Part shown: one piece after another, positions 34,327 to 45,164 of the stretch
Layout: each line of letters opens with the position of its first letter
Numbering within the stretch: the stretch's first letter is position 1
Assembly (NCBI GenBank): GCA_914767885.1
Contig: CAJZBQ010000057.1
Location: 496,001-560,000 of the forward strand
From: Blepharisma stoltei
Taxonomy: Eukaryota > Ciliophora > Heterotrichea > Heterotrichida > Blepharismidae
Direction of reading: 5' to 3'
DNA: 64,000 bases
The notes under the pieces: model-generated
Told to the model about the DNA's origin: nothing
Database searches by the model: none
What the model saw: only the letters and a program-made list of their open reading frames with translations
Program-made: the position numbers and the translations under genes

Positions 34327-37300
34327 ATGTCTAAGTGGAACTATTTAGCTAGTGCTCATAAATCAAGTGCGGTTGCTGCATCTTTAGTCTGCAATTTTAC
34401 GTCCCCTGACGAAAGAAATCTTCTAGTTGCTAAAGGCAATAGAATTGAAGTTCATACTCTGACCCAAGAAAACATCATTCCAATTCAAGAATTTTCCCTG
34501 TTCGGCACAGTTCTGTTTATGGACAAGCTGCATCCTCAAACTGGGTCAGATTTTTTATTAATTGCGACAGAACCGTTTAATCTCAGTCTGGCGGTATTTG
34601 AAAATGGAAAATTAACATTGAAAGAATCATATCCTCTGAAAGAAAGGCAGGCAATTAAACTGGAGTATTTTTCACTTGTAAATTTGGATCCTCACCAAAG
34701 AGCGTATGTTATGCATATATATAAAGGATTGATAAGAGTGATAGGGATTAATCTTTATTAATCTTTACACTTTAACGTCCATTATCAGGCTGCTCGACTA
34801 TAGCTACCTCAAGCACCTCTTTGGGGTGAAATTCTCACCATTTCCTCTGGCATGCCAAAGGTGTGACCACCTCGGGTTTTGATCACTAGTGAAGATGACA
34901 GTCTTGGAGTTTGGGCTTTAACGACTCTTCTTTGAACTCAAGCACTTACTTGAGTCCGAATGGCACCCTAAAGGTTCCAGTTTCCACAGCCTGGGTAAGT
35001 GATGTCCTTTTTGAAAAATTTAATCCCTAAGGTCAGGAGTTTGTACTGAAAACTGTCTCTTCTTCCCTGACATAGCTGGAATAATTTCACCAGGGAAAAC
35101 CAAACCTCATAATTAAAATATGAAATAGATGAATTTCCGGTCGGGAGACCAGAAAATTCGAGTGACGCTGTATTTTAATTATTGAGTGATAGGGATCAAG
35201 CAGAATTTTACAGTAGGAGTTTCGTTCAATGCAAGGATTGAAGAAAGTCCTGTCATTGATATGAGATTCTTACAAAATTATCAAGAACTGCAGCTAGGGA
35301 TTATTTTTAAAAAAGAAAGTAATTTTGTGTTTAAAGCTTTCCCAGTCAGCTTGTCAGAGAAAAATCTAGGAGAAGCTTTATGGAGTGTTACTATTGCAGA
35401 ACCTTGCACAAAGTTCTTAAGCTTAGACCAAAGTAGTATTGGCATTATCGACATGAATTCAATAAAAATCTATCGAGAACAAGAGAATGTCCCTTCATTG
35501 TCCACAAACGCAGAATTCGGAAAAGTTTGTGTAGTGCATAATATTGATAACCAAAGATGGATTGTGGGAAACCAAGGTGGAAATTTGTTTATTATTTTCT
35601 TGGGGTGTGAACTTAAAGTTGAGTGTCTAGGAAGATGCTCAATGGCAAGTAGCATTTCATACTTACTCTCTCTTTAAATTTAACAAAATTTTATTATTAA
35701 TGAAAAAATAATAATTTCTATATAATAAAAGTTTGGCCCTATTTAATGGAAAGAGAGCAAGTAAAAGTTATTACCTTAATGGATTAATTTTATGAGTTAT
35801 TTCTTCATAAAGAATAATTATTTTTTTAAAAAAAACACTTCAATTAAAACAGTTTTGTGGCTCCAATCTAAAAGGTGGAGTATTAGACAATAATTATCTT
35901 TTTATTGGGTCTGCTTGTGGTGATTCACAATTAATTAAAGTGCTGACAGAAAGGCAAGAAAATTCTTTTATATCAGTTGAACAAAAATACCAAAATATTG
36001 GCCCAATTTTGGATTTCAAAGTGATTGAAGGCGAAAAAAAGGGTCTTTGTAATATAATTTCCTGCTCAGGTTATAACCTTGATGGTTCTTTGCGTTTAGT
36101 TAATAAAGGAATTAGCGTTACCACAGAAATCCAAATGGAGATCGGCAATGTAATTGGTCTATATACCCTGCAAGTAGAAAATACTGATTACAATCATATA
36201 ATTTTAAGCTTTATAGATGCTACTAGGATACTGAAAAACCAGAACGAAGTTTTAAAGCCAATCACGTACCCAGACATAGACTCAAAAATATCATCAATTT
36301 ACATTGCAATGACAAAGTTTGGAATAATCCAAGTTACCCGCTTTTTTATTCAGCTCTTAAATTTCCAGTGGCAGCGGGTTTTCATTATAAATTCTGAAGA
36401 AATTCGAGAAAATTCTGAGATCACGCTTGCCTCCTCATCTGACGATAAAATGTGTGTTGTGCTTAATGGGCTGGAGATATATGAATTTTCTATAAGAGAA
36501 AACCTTTTAGAAAGAACTATCCAATGAATTTCTCATAATGAAATTGCTTGCATTGGGATGTCAAATAATCTGGTTGCGGTTGGACTATGAATTGAGCTAA
36601 ATATCATTGTATTTGACGCAAATAGCTTCACTGAGATATGGAGAGACCATTTAGGAAGCGAAGTTCTTCCTCGATCTCTAATGTTTGCTGAGCTTGAAGA
36701 TATAGAATATAGTTAATACCCCTATATGGATTTCTTTATCAAACAAAATACAATAGAAAGTATAACAATCAAGAAAGACTTATTTAAAGGAACGAGCTGG
36801 ATCTCTATACAGGAAAATTTAAAAAAATGGTATGTCATAAAATGATTGGCAAGTAAACGCACAAATTTTTAAAATGCTTTATTATAAAATTAAATTTTAT
36901 TTTTAGATACTTTTTAGACTGCACTAAAAAATATATTAGCTACATTTTCTCTTCCCTGTCAAAATTAGGTTCAAGCAAATAAAATAGGTTAAATTAAGAG
37001 TGCCTAATCATTATAATAAGGCATGATTTTTTAGAAGCCTCTAACAATATTTCCATATTTATACTAAAGCCATTTATATGAGCCCTTCTATAAGTAAGCA
37101 CCCTCCAGAGCTAAAAAGTTTATAAAGATTATTTGAATCAAAAATTGATCAGCCGTTTTGAAGCACAATTCGTGACAAATTTTAATTTTTAAATATAAAC
37201 CATTTATATTTTCACTGTAGGTAGTTTCATAATTGGCATTAAGAACCCCATGATTAAGAATCCTCCGAATCTAAAAAGTATAGCGAATCAAGATTATTAT

Positions 37301-39391
37301 TTCCTAATATAATAATTGGAATATATAATACAAAAAATATATCAGCCGCTGTGATGCACAGTTCGTGACAAATTTTTAATTCTTAAAAATTAAGAAAATA
37401 TTATTTGACTTTTAAAAGAAATGTATTTTTAGTTTTTTTACTCATCAATGACTTCTCCATTGCATTTTTATGACACTAATTAATGTAAATATTTATAGGT
37501 CTTAACTTTTATAATGATTATGTACTTTAAATTTAAACTTATTTCTTGTTTGGACTTAAATTCTATATTTATTAGGGCCAGTCTAAAAAGTATATACAAA
37601 TAAAAATTAATTTTATAATAAAGCCATTTTAAAAATTGGCTCATTCTTGTCAACTTTTTTCCCACTTGCCAACCGTTTTTTGGCATGCTGCGATTTAACT
37701 CTTCCCAGCATAGAGATCCAGTTCGTCCCTTTAATAGGTCGTTTTTGGTCGTTATACTTTCTATTACATTTTGTTTGATTAAGAAATCTATATAAGGATA
37801 CGGGCTATACTTATTTGCAGGCTTAGCTGATGGTCATTTGCTTACATATACCTTGCCACATTTTATAAAAAGAAGTCAGCTGATTGGCACTCATCAAGTT
37901 GTCCTAAAGACCTTTAAGTACCAAAATAAGGTTTCTGTATTTGCGGGATGCGATCAGCCTAAGATTGTGTATAGTAATCACCATAGACTTATAACGTCAA
38001 CAGTCAACTCAGACCCTGTACTTTGTGTTTCACCGTTTGGGACAAGAGACTTTCCTGACTGTCTAGCTCTAATCAGTGGAAGATCACTAATTATGGTTTC
38101 TATTGAGGATTTACAAAATTTTACTATAAGAACTTTTCCTCAAGGACTTACTATGAGAAGAATTGGGATGATTGATGATAGTTTTGTATGCTTAGGCAGA
38201 AATCAGGCCGGAGTTGACAGTCTTTTATTGCTTTCTGGAGCGTTGACCATAGAGTCTACGCACTCATTTGAATACTCCGAGTTAGTGAATACACTTCTAG
38301 TAGATAAAAATAGAATATTTGTGGGAACTGGCATAACTGAGGAAAGGATTACAGATCCAAAATCAGGGTTTATCCGAATATTTGCTATCAGAGATCGGCA
38401 TTTCTATGAAATTTCCAATTTAAACGTCCTTGGCGGTGGTGTTTCTTCCTTAGTCCCTATGAGCAATGACAAACTTATTGGAGGTGTGCATAGCGTAATT
38501 CATTACTGAAGAATTAACTCTGAAAATCAAATAACTTCAATTGATAGCAGCAACAAGATCACTTACGTGCTTTGTATGGACACTTATAATAACTTTGTAG
38601 CTATAGCTGATTTAATAAAGTCAGTCACAGTTTTCTCTGCAGATGAAGAAGGACTTACGATTGTTGCAAAAAATTATTCCGCAATGTGGCCAACCTGCAT
38701 CCAATTTATATCTAATACACTTATAGCAGTTGCTGACATGTTTGGGAATCTTTTACTACTGGAAATTCAAAATCATATGAAATTGAACCCTATTGGAGGA
38801 ATCCATATAGGAGAAAATATCAACTGCATGAGAAAAGGGACACTTGTACAAGTAAGATCTGATGAATTTCCTGACAATGTAGAAAGTATCCTTTTTGCCA
38901 CGACCAAAGGAACCCTTGGCGTTATAGCATCTTTACCTCAAGATATTTACAATATCTTGAATCTTGTTCAAGAAGAATTAGGCTTAAGGATATACTTCTT
39001 TTCTTGGAGTGGCGCTGCAAGTGCAGGCCACTCCATGTGGAATTCCTGTGTTGGTTTAACCAACATAGGAGTTGGTCGAACCAAAACTGTGCGTTGGTTC
39101 GACCAACCCATGAATTCCCCATGGAGTGGCCTGCGCTTGCAGCGCCACTCCAAGGAAGTTCCTATACCACAAATAGGGAATATGAGTCTAAAAAGTCATA
39201 GAACTCCTGAGATTGAGAAACAAAGTATTAATTTTGATTTCTTTTTGGATGGAGATTTTATAGAAACGTTTTTAGATATTTCGCCTGAAGAACAGTCAAC
39301 TATTTGTATGGATGTCGGGATGAAGCTTGGGAAAGACTTGAATGTGCAGGATCTCCAAAAACTAATTCTCTCATTGTCGAAAGTGCATTAA
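34327..39391 (+). CDS. DDB1: DNA damage-binding protein 1
   Basis: 1,040 residues after four insertions are taken out; the remaining 3,123 nt are divisible by three. Three-propeller protein of the DDB1/CPSF160 family. Recognisable blocks: CNFTSPDERNLLVAKGNRIEV at the start, YLDNNYLFIGSACGDSQLIKV, VAVGLWIELNIIVF, LFAGLADGHLLTY and the C-terminal FLDGDFIETFLDIS. Adaptor of CUL4 ubiquitin ligases in repair and replication control. TGA is Trp at several points. Insertions at 34749-35183, 35664-35883, 36708-37807 and 38991-39164 represent four different element classes. Confidence 0.93.
34749..35183 (-). mobile_element. SINE-like family A (copy 4)
   Basis: 13-bp duplication GAGTGATAGGGAT (34736-34748, 35184-35196). 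TTAATC-repeat tail at left. Hairpin arms ATAATTAAAATAT and TATTTTAATTAT at right. Removal gives RVIGIKQNFTVGV. Confidence 0.88.
35664..35883. mobile_element. 220-bp IES with weak CTCTC termini
   Basis: Excision between TTA copies joins SSISY-L to DNNYLFIGS, a conserved DDB1 segment. Termini CTCTCTCTTTAAATT and TACTCCACCTTTTAGATT are loosely inverted. An inner CTCTCTTTAAAT / ATTTAATGGAAAGAGAG pair suggests an element within an element. Confidence 0.75.
36708..37807. mobile_element. 1.1-kb IES with long terminal inverted repeats
   Basis: TA-bounded. The outer 95 bp are clearly inverted at both ends (GGATTTCTTTATCAAACAAA, AATAGAAAGTATAAC and CTGGATCTCTAT blocks), and weaker identity extends to about 150 bp (TTGGCAAGT). 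The interior has two direct copies of a block with ATCAGCCG and TTCGTGACAAATTTT. No coding sequence recognised. Removal joins DIEY to LFAGLADG of DDB1. Confidence 0.85.
38991..39164. repeat. Palindromic three-hairpin IES (copy 2)
   Basis: 174 bp, TA-bounded, near-identical to the inverse of 4541-4714. Removal gives LGLRIPQIGNMS in the DDB1 C-terminal domain. Confidence 0.9.
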
Positions 39392-39670
39392 AATTAAGGT
39401 AAGAAATTGAATTAAAAATTTATCCTTATCATATTGAATAAATATCACCAATATCTCTTTTCTCAGCATCTAATTCAGGTAAGTTTCTTAAAAACCATAT
39501 CAGATATCATATAATAGCTTACATTGCTATCAGTAGACATTTAACTCTGTTTGAGATATTGCAATTATTTTTCGACCAATGTATTTTGGCTACATTCTTT
39601 AATAATTTTCAGACACTTAACCGTAAGAAATAAAAAGTCCATTTAATATCTAAATATAATAGCCATCAAT

Positions 39671-40228
39671 ATGAGCACCTCAACATACCCAGAAAACATT
39701 ACTCCAGAATATGTAAGCCAACTGACTGAAGCAACCTCCACTTTTCTATGTCCCCTTTCCGCAAATGTGTATGGGATCGAGTTTGTCTATTTCAAAGTGA
39801 GAGATCTTGAATCAGGGATGGTTTTATTTGAAGTGCAAAGTGAAGAAGATTCAGTCTCTGAGCCGCCTCAGGATGATTCATTTAGAACAGTTAAATACCA
39901 ACTAGGCCCAGATTTCCTCAAACTAAAAGCACTTGGAAGCACTATAGATTTCCTCGTAGGACCTCGCGAAGTAAGAAATTTTCGCATGATTGAAAGGCAT
40001 TACTTCAGAAACGTTTTATTGAAAAGTTTTGACTTTAATCTGGACTTTTGTATACCAAACACAAGGAACTCATGGGAAGTGATCTACGAAATCCCAGAAC
40101 TCCCTGCAGATCTTGAGCAGCTTATGATTGAAAGCCCATGGGAAACAAAATCAGATAGTTTTTATTTTGTGCAGAACCAGCTGATAATGCACAACAAAGC
40201 TGAGTATAATTACTCTGATTTATCTTAA
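39671..40228 (+). CDS. UNC119: UNC119 lipid-binding chaperone
   Basis: 185 residues, uninterrupted. Almost the whole UNC119 beta-sandwich is recognisable: TPEYVSQLTEATSTFLCP, IEFVYFKVRDLESG, VRNFRMIERHYFRNVLLKSF, DFNLDFCIPNTRNS, and SDSFYFVQNQLIMHNKAEYNY at the end. It binds myristoylated N-termini and delivers them to the cilium through ARL3. A predicted myristoylated protein lies 3 kb downstream (43155-43475). Confidence 0.96.
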   Translation: MSTSTYPENITPEYVSQLTEATSTFLCPLSANVYGIEFVYFKVRDLESGMVLFEVQSEEDSVSEPPQDDSFRTVKYQLGPDFLKLKALGSTIDFLVGPREVRNFRMIERHYFRNVLLKSFDFNLDFCIPNTRNSWEVIYEIPELPADLEQLMIESPWETKSDSFYFVQNQLIMHNKAEYNYSDLS

Positions 40229-40328
40229 TTAGTTTGAATTATTTCTTATTTTAAACAGAAATTTAATTTCCCTAGTTTCAGAGAATGCTTATAACCCTCT
40301 TTTAGTTATGAAAGAATTTAGCTCTTAC

Positions 40329-40754
40329 TTATGCTGAAAGAATGATTGATCCACCTGCTTTTTTAATTCTCTCTTCAGCTTTTGCTGAGAAAATCCTCGC
40401 TTTAACATTCATTGGCCTTAAAAGGACGCCTCTTCCAAGAACTTTGAAAAATCCGTGAGCTCCAGCATCAACAAGTGGCACATCGCTTGAGGCTTTTTGT
40501 TCTTCAGTCAGCAAAGTGTTAAGAGTGTCGAGGTTCACAACAGGGCAGAATTCTGTGTTTTTCTTCAAGTGGAAGCGCCTCATACCGACTTTTCCAAAGT
40601 ATCCTGGGTGGAACTTGTCAAATAAGATCCTGAGGTGATGTAAACCACCAGCATTACCGCGGCCGCAAGGATGCTTTCTGTGCTTACCGATACGGCCATG
40701 GCCCATGCTAACGTGTCCTCTGAGCTTCCTGGTATGCTTGAGTCTTGCCACCAT
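40329..40754 (-). CDS. RPL27A: Large ribosomal subunit protein uL15 (L27a)
   Basis: 141 residues, uninterrupted, start and stop unambiguous. [38 protein letters not shown] and [20 protein letters not shown] are diagnostic of cytosolic L27a. Structural protein of the 60S subunit near the peptidyl-transferase region. Only 54 nt separate its ATG from the divergent RAP-domain gene, so the two promoters share that interval. Confidence 0.97.
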   Translation of the reverse strand: MVARLKHTRKLRGHVSMGHGRIGKHRKHPCGRGNAGGLHHLRILFDKFHPGYFGKVGMRRFHLKKNTEFCPVVNLDTLNTLLTEEQKASSDVPLVDAGAHGFFKVLGRGVLLRPMNVKARIFSAKAEERIKKAGGSIILSA

Positions 40755-40808
40755 ATTAATGTATTAAACCACCATAGATTAACATCTCTTATATACTTTT
40801 ATCCATTT

Positions 40809-43134
40809 ATGCTAGTGCACAGGATTTTCAGAGCTTTTTCAGTCATAAGAAGCCCAACCATGATACCGAGAGCACTGGATAGAAGCAGGTACACAGGAAA
40901 AGTTTTAGATGTCTTTGAAACGCAATTTGAGTGTTTTAATGTAGCCTCTCACGCAAAATTACTTCTCAAAGCACTGAAGCGGACTAGCGATAACGCATCT
41001 TCAGAGCCTGAAACTGAACAAAATAAGCCAATGGCGAAAGTTCTTGAAGATCCGCGCTTTGATAAATTTTTGAAATTGCTCAATGAGACAGGCACTTCTT
41101 TTCAAGTCTTTCTAAATAATTTCCTGGCTTTGGCGTGAGTTTACCAAGCCGCAAAGCAGAAATTTGAAGCAGCTACATTAGCGAAGTTTATCGAAAGAGT
41201 AAAAGGCGAGAAAAAATTGAATCTAAGTGATGTATGCATTGCCCTCAAAGTCATTTCAATAGCTGCAAAACGGGAAAATGATGTTTTAGAGCTTGTAAAT
41301 GGACTGTCAAACCGTGCGGCTGAATTAATAGAACAGCGGATTCCATATGCCCAAAATGTCAAGACTTTGCTTATGCTTGACCTATGAAAAGAGTAAGACT
41401 TACTCAGAGAGCTGAAAAATAACCATTTGTTGACAGTCCTTGAGCCTTATGTGTTGAAAGTAATAGATATTTAGTACATTAATGAGATTGAGCCCAAAGC
41501 TTTGGTTATTTTTTTTAGAGTGTATTCTCGTAACAGAACTGGATCAAAAGAATTTATAAAGCAACTTTTATTTGCGATATGCGTGAAATTAAAGTTAAAG
41601 TTAAAGCTAGCAGTTGTGTTGGCCATTAGCGGATAATCACTAGTCTTCGCCTGTCTCGGCTTTGCCAGACGGTAAACCCATTTTTTTGATTTTCTGACCC
41701 GAATCACTGTCCAATGGATTAGCTCGCTAGGGCAGAGCCACCTTCAAATAGCAGGTTATCCCGAAAAGTGAACCATAAAGCAGGCAAAACCTGCCTAGCC
41801 CTTTTGGCGGGGCAGGAAAGCCTTCGGGATAATAGAACTTCCTACTGAAACCACAGACATTATTTCAGCTCATCAAGATGGGTCCTACCTGTTCCATAAG
41901 GAGGTTTTCGAAGCCCATCTTTAGTAAGCGTCACCATTGCATTTCTATCATGAAATTAAAGGAATTGCAAAGTCATCAAATATCAAAAGTGATATATGAT
42001 TGTGCTTATGTGTGAAATAATGTGCTAGATGACACTGAAAATACTTTGAAGTTACTGTATCAAGAAATTATGAAAAAGCTAGGATCAATCGATAAGTTCA
42101 GTTTATATTCCATTTTTCCAGTGCTAAGCTGAACTAGAATAGGCAATCCTCATTATTACGAACTTCTAGGTGCGCAATGGGTTAAATTTATGGGCGATTA
42201 TTCAGACAGAGAAATCTCAAAGCTTACATATCAAGCAGCAGAAGCAAATCTCAGTTCGATCACTTTGGTCAAAGCTCTCAACAGGGCACTGAAACCTTTA
42301 GTCTTAAACATCTCACCGCTCATTTATGAGATTTATGATAGCAAAGTTCAAGCTCCTGTAGGCTTAATTGAAGGAAAAGATGATTTTGAGGTCCAACTGT
42401 CCAAGCTGAAACAAGATATCATGAGCTCTATCAAGCCTTCAAACCCGAAAAAGAATGAGTTGTTGACTATTAGCAGAATTTATGAAACAAATAATCACTC
42501 ATTTTTTAAATTTGGAACTTTCATACAATTCATGTGGGGATTTATAAAAATTGCTGATCAAACTGATATAAAAATGTTGGACTCAGAAACCTGGAACCTA
42601 CTTGTGCAGCTTTTAAAGAAGCATGTCTCAGAGCTTAATAGAAACGATAAACAGATTTCTTATGTAGGGTATGATATGTTATCACAAATAGCGTTTCTCT
42701 CTAATAATGCATTCCAAACGATATCAAAGATTACAATTCCAAGAGACTTAGCAGACTATGCTCAACATTCAGATCATGAGTATTTCACAATCGCAAACTC
42801 TAACAGAAGCCAGTCAAATAAGGATTTTGAAAACCAGTTCGTTGAGTTTTGCAAAGAAAGTGGCATTTCATATCATCTCCCCAAAGCTCACTCAGCTGAA
42901 AAATCAACAAAAGAATTAATCGTCGGTGACATTCCTTTTTATGTCAACGCAAAGGCTAAAAATCCTGTCATTGTATTAAGAGAATTTGATATCTTTTACG
43001 ATGGATATATTAGAGGACTAATGAAAAACAAATTAAAGATTTTATCCTCGCTTACACCAATCACAGTTGTTCGATACGATGAGTGGATGAATGGAAACAT
43101 GAATAAAGATTATTTTAAAAAAATTCTTCAATAG
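40809..43134 (+). CDS. RAP-domain protein, probably mitochondrial RNA-binding
   Basis: 642 residues after two 15-nt introns and one SINE-like insertion are removed. The N-terminus (MLVHRIFRAFSVIRS) resembles a mitochondrial presequence. The body is helical-repeat-like, as in FASTK/octotricopeptide proteins. The last 60 residues (REFDIFYDGYIRG...KLKILSSLTPITVVRYDEW) fit a RAP domain with its VVRYDEW strand. Such proteins act on mitochondrial or plastid RNA. TGA is Trp at several sites. Confidence 0.7.
41393..41407 (+). other. 15-nt intron
   Basis: GTAAGACTTACTCAG; removal opens the frame LWKEELKNNHLL. Confidence 0.85.
41460..41474 (+). other. 15-nt intron
   Basis: GTAATAGATATTTAG; contains an in-frame TAG and its removal joins EPYVLK to YINEIEPK. 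Confidence 0.85.
41595..41950 (-). mobile_element. SINE-like family C (copy 2)
   Basis: 11-bp duplication TGAAATTAAAG (41584-41594, 41951-41961). TTAAAG-repeat tail at left. Related to 19808-20187. Removal joins CVKLK to ELQSHQI. Confidence 0.85.
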
Positions 43135-43154
43135 AAAATTTGTTATATAATTAA

Positions 43155-43475
43155 ATGGGATGCAATGCTTCAGAACTTCCTAAAGATATCGAAGAAGCAC
43201 TAAACCAGCAACTTCAAGCATTGGAGAGCATAGAAAACACTTTTAAAGCAATGGAAGAGAGCATTACAGTGGAAATTCAAAGAAGAAATGAAGCTGCTGA
43301 TGCTCAAGAAAAGCTTATGAAATGAAAGGATAAGTCTGATAAAAAACTTGATGAGTTAGAAACACAGTTAGCAGAAATTATTGAAAAAAATCAAGTAGCA
43401 CAAGAAAGACAACTATCTAGTAAAGCGAATTTAAGAAGACCTGATATATTTCCTATTGAAGCGAAGAAAGCATAG
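43155..43475 (+). CDS. Small coiled-coil protein with N-myristoylation signal
   Basis: 106 residues, visible only with TGA as Trp. It begins MGCNASELP, a good N-myristoylation signal (Gly2, Ser6) with a neighbouring Cys that could be palmitoylated. Residues 10-90 form a Glu/Lys/Gln-rich coiled coil (QQLQALESIENTFKAMEES). Probably a membrane-anchored adaptor; possible cargo of the UNC119 homologue nearby (inference). Confidence 0.65.
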
Positions 43476-43563
43476 TTTTGATTGAAGAAATAATCTAAAT
43501 TTAAAATAAATGCCATATAACGAAAAAATTTTGCATGATTTTTATATATAGAATAAAATTAAC

Positions 43564-45141
43564 TTATTTAAACCTTCCTAAAGATTTTACAAAAGCTTGC
43601 AGCATGGTTTTCCTTTGTACCGATTTCTTTTTCGTTTTTTTTGGCTTTCTAGCTAATTGTGACCTAACTGGTATTTGGCTATTCTCATGAATATTTAGCG
43701 AGGCTTTCTCTTCATCTGAGCTGAATTCAGGTTCGTAAATATCGTAAATCTTTTCTTCATAAGTAATCATGGTCTTTGTCATATCTTTTCTTATCATCGA
43801 TTTCTCTATAACCACTTCCTGAGCAATTTGGCCTTGTAAGGTTTCTTTTTTTCGCTTAAAATAGCTCCAATGGTTTAGCTTAAAATGGCGCGATGAATCA
43901 ACCCATCATCTTTGACTCCTGTAGCTGATATATGAAAGGATACCGGGGACCTTAAGGAAGGGAGGCTGACGTTTGATATGTGTATCCGGTTAGACTTTTC
44001 TTTCAGTGAAGCGTAATATCTGGTTGGCCGACCGCAGGCTTTACTCCTTATCTTATCTCTATGGTATTTATATCGCTTAACGTCCACTACGGGGTTACGA
44101 CCCCAGGTTTATCACTCGCCTTTCGTCGCATCGGGCCCACCAGTCCGCTGGGGACAGACTCGCTTTGATCTCCAAGGTGCTTCTAGGGCAAATGTCCACG
44201 TCTTCGACGGCTCATGAATGAGCTACTTGCTTGTACATGGGTTGCTTTTCCGAAAAACCCAAAAAATGGATTTTTCTGGTCGGCTATCGGCAAAAAGGAA
44301 AAATGCAAAGCCTGGGACGTAACGCCCAGTTTCACGCTAGGGAGTTGCCCGAATGGTCCAGAGGACTTTGCTGGGCTTCCCCTTTCCAACCTTGCACCCT
44401 CCTTCCCCACGAGGAAAAATCCACCCCTAAGAACAGACTAGGGCTAGGCTCTGAAAGCTACCAGAATTGCTTACCTAGCATTGCAGTCCATCTCTGAAAT
44501 GGTAAAACCTTGCCGGATATAAATAAAATATAAGTCGAGGATGTATGGCCGGGAGGCCATACCTAGACGAAGACGCCATATTTTATTTATGCAGGCTTTA
44601 CTCCAATGCCAAGTTTTTACCTTAGAGGAAGATAGGTCCGGAAGCTGTAAAGGAGTTTTCAGTAGTGTCAATGGCGCTAATCTTAACGAATTGGGACTTT
44701 TCCCAATGTGAAACCAGGATTTACGCCCTGAGCTACGGATTTCCATCTTATCTGAGAGCCGGCAAGAAAAATTCAACCCTTTTGAATTTTCAATGGTGGC
44801 AACCCTGTTGACGTACGGCAAACTTCCAACTGCCAGCAAGCTATGCAGGCCTATATCTGGCACTTTGAAGTTCGTGCTTGTCAGCGAAGGGAATAAGAAT
44901 CTCTGGATACTGGCGGGGAGCTTTTCTATAATCTAATTAAGTATACATTTAGCTTAGGAATAGGCCGAGATTCATTTTGAGGAACAGGGGTAATTTCCAT
45001 TGAAGAAATCGGGTGAAAATTAGCAATGAACGGTTTATACTGATAATCTGTGTATTTCTGCAGTGTATCGTGGCTAATCTTTTTGAGAATAAGCTTTTCA
45101 TCGCAGCATAGCAAGCAGTCAAAAATAGGTTTTATTGACAT
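43564..45141 (-). CDS. Basic hypothetical protein
   Basis: 167 residues once a 1,065-bp composite insertion is removed. The N-terminal CLLCCDEK holds a Cys pair that could bind metal. The middle has RPIPKLNHWSYFKRKKETL, and the C-terminus is strongly basic (KPKKTKKKSVQRK). No family recognised. It lies 23 nt downstream of the next gene's stop on the same strand. Confidence 0.6.
43883..44947 (+). mobile_element. SINE-like element interrupted by a family A copy
   Basis: Flanked by TTTAGCTTA (43874-43882, 44948-44956). The probable tail (CTATAATCTAATTAAG) is at the right, the opposite orientation to all the others. A complete family A element is nested at 44048-44590. Confidence 0.7.
44048..44590 (-). 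mobile_element. SINE-like family A, long form (copy 5), nested
   Basis: 14-bp perfect duplication GCAGGCTTTACTCC (44034-44047, 44591-44604). TTATC tail at left, TTAACGTCCACTACGGGG block, and a terminal hairpin ATAAATAAAATAT / ATATTTTATTTAT enclosing GGCCGGGAGGCC. Confidence 0.9.
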
Positions 45142-45164
45142 TTTAATAAATTTATTAAAATAAA

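Noticed and set aside
44080-44600. tRNA-derived SINE with A and B boxes
   Set aside because: I could not find a convincing pair of pol III boxes at proper spacing in family A or C.
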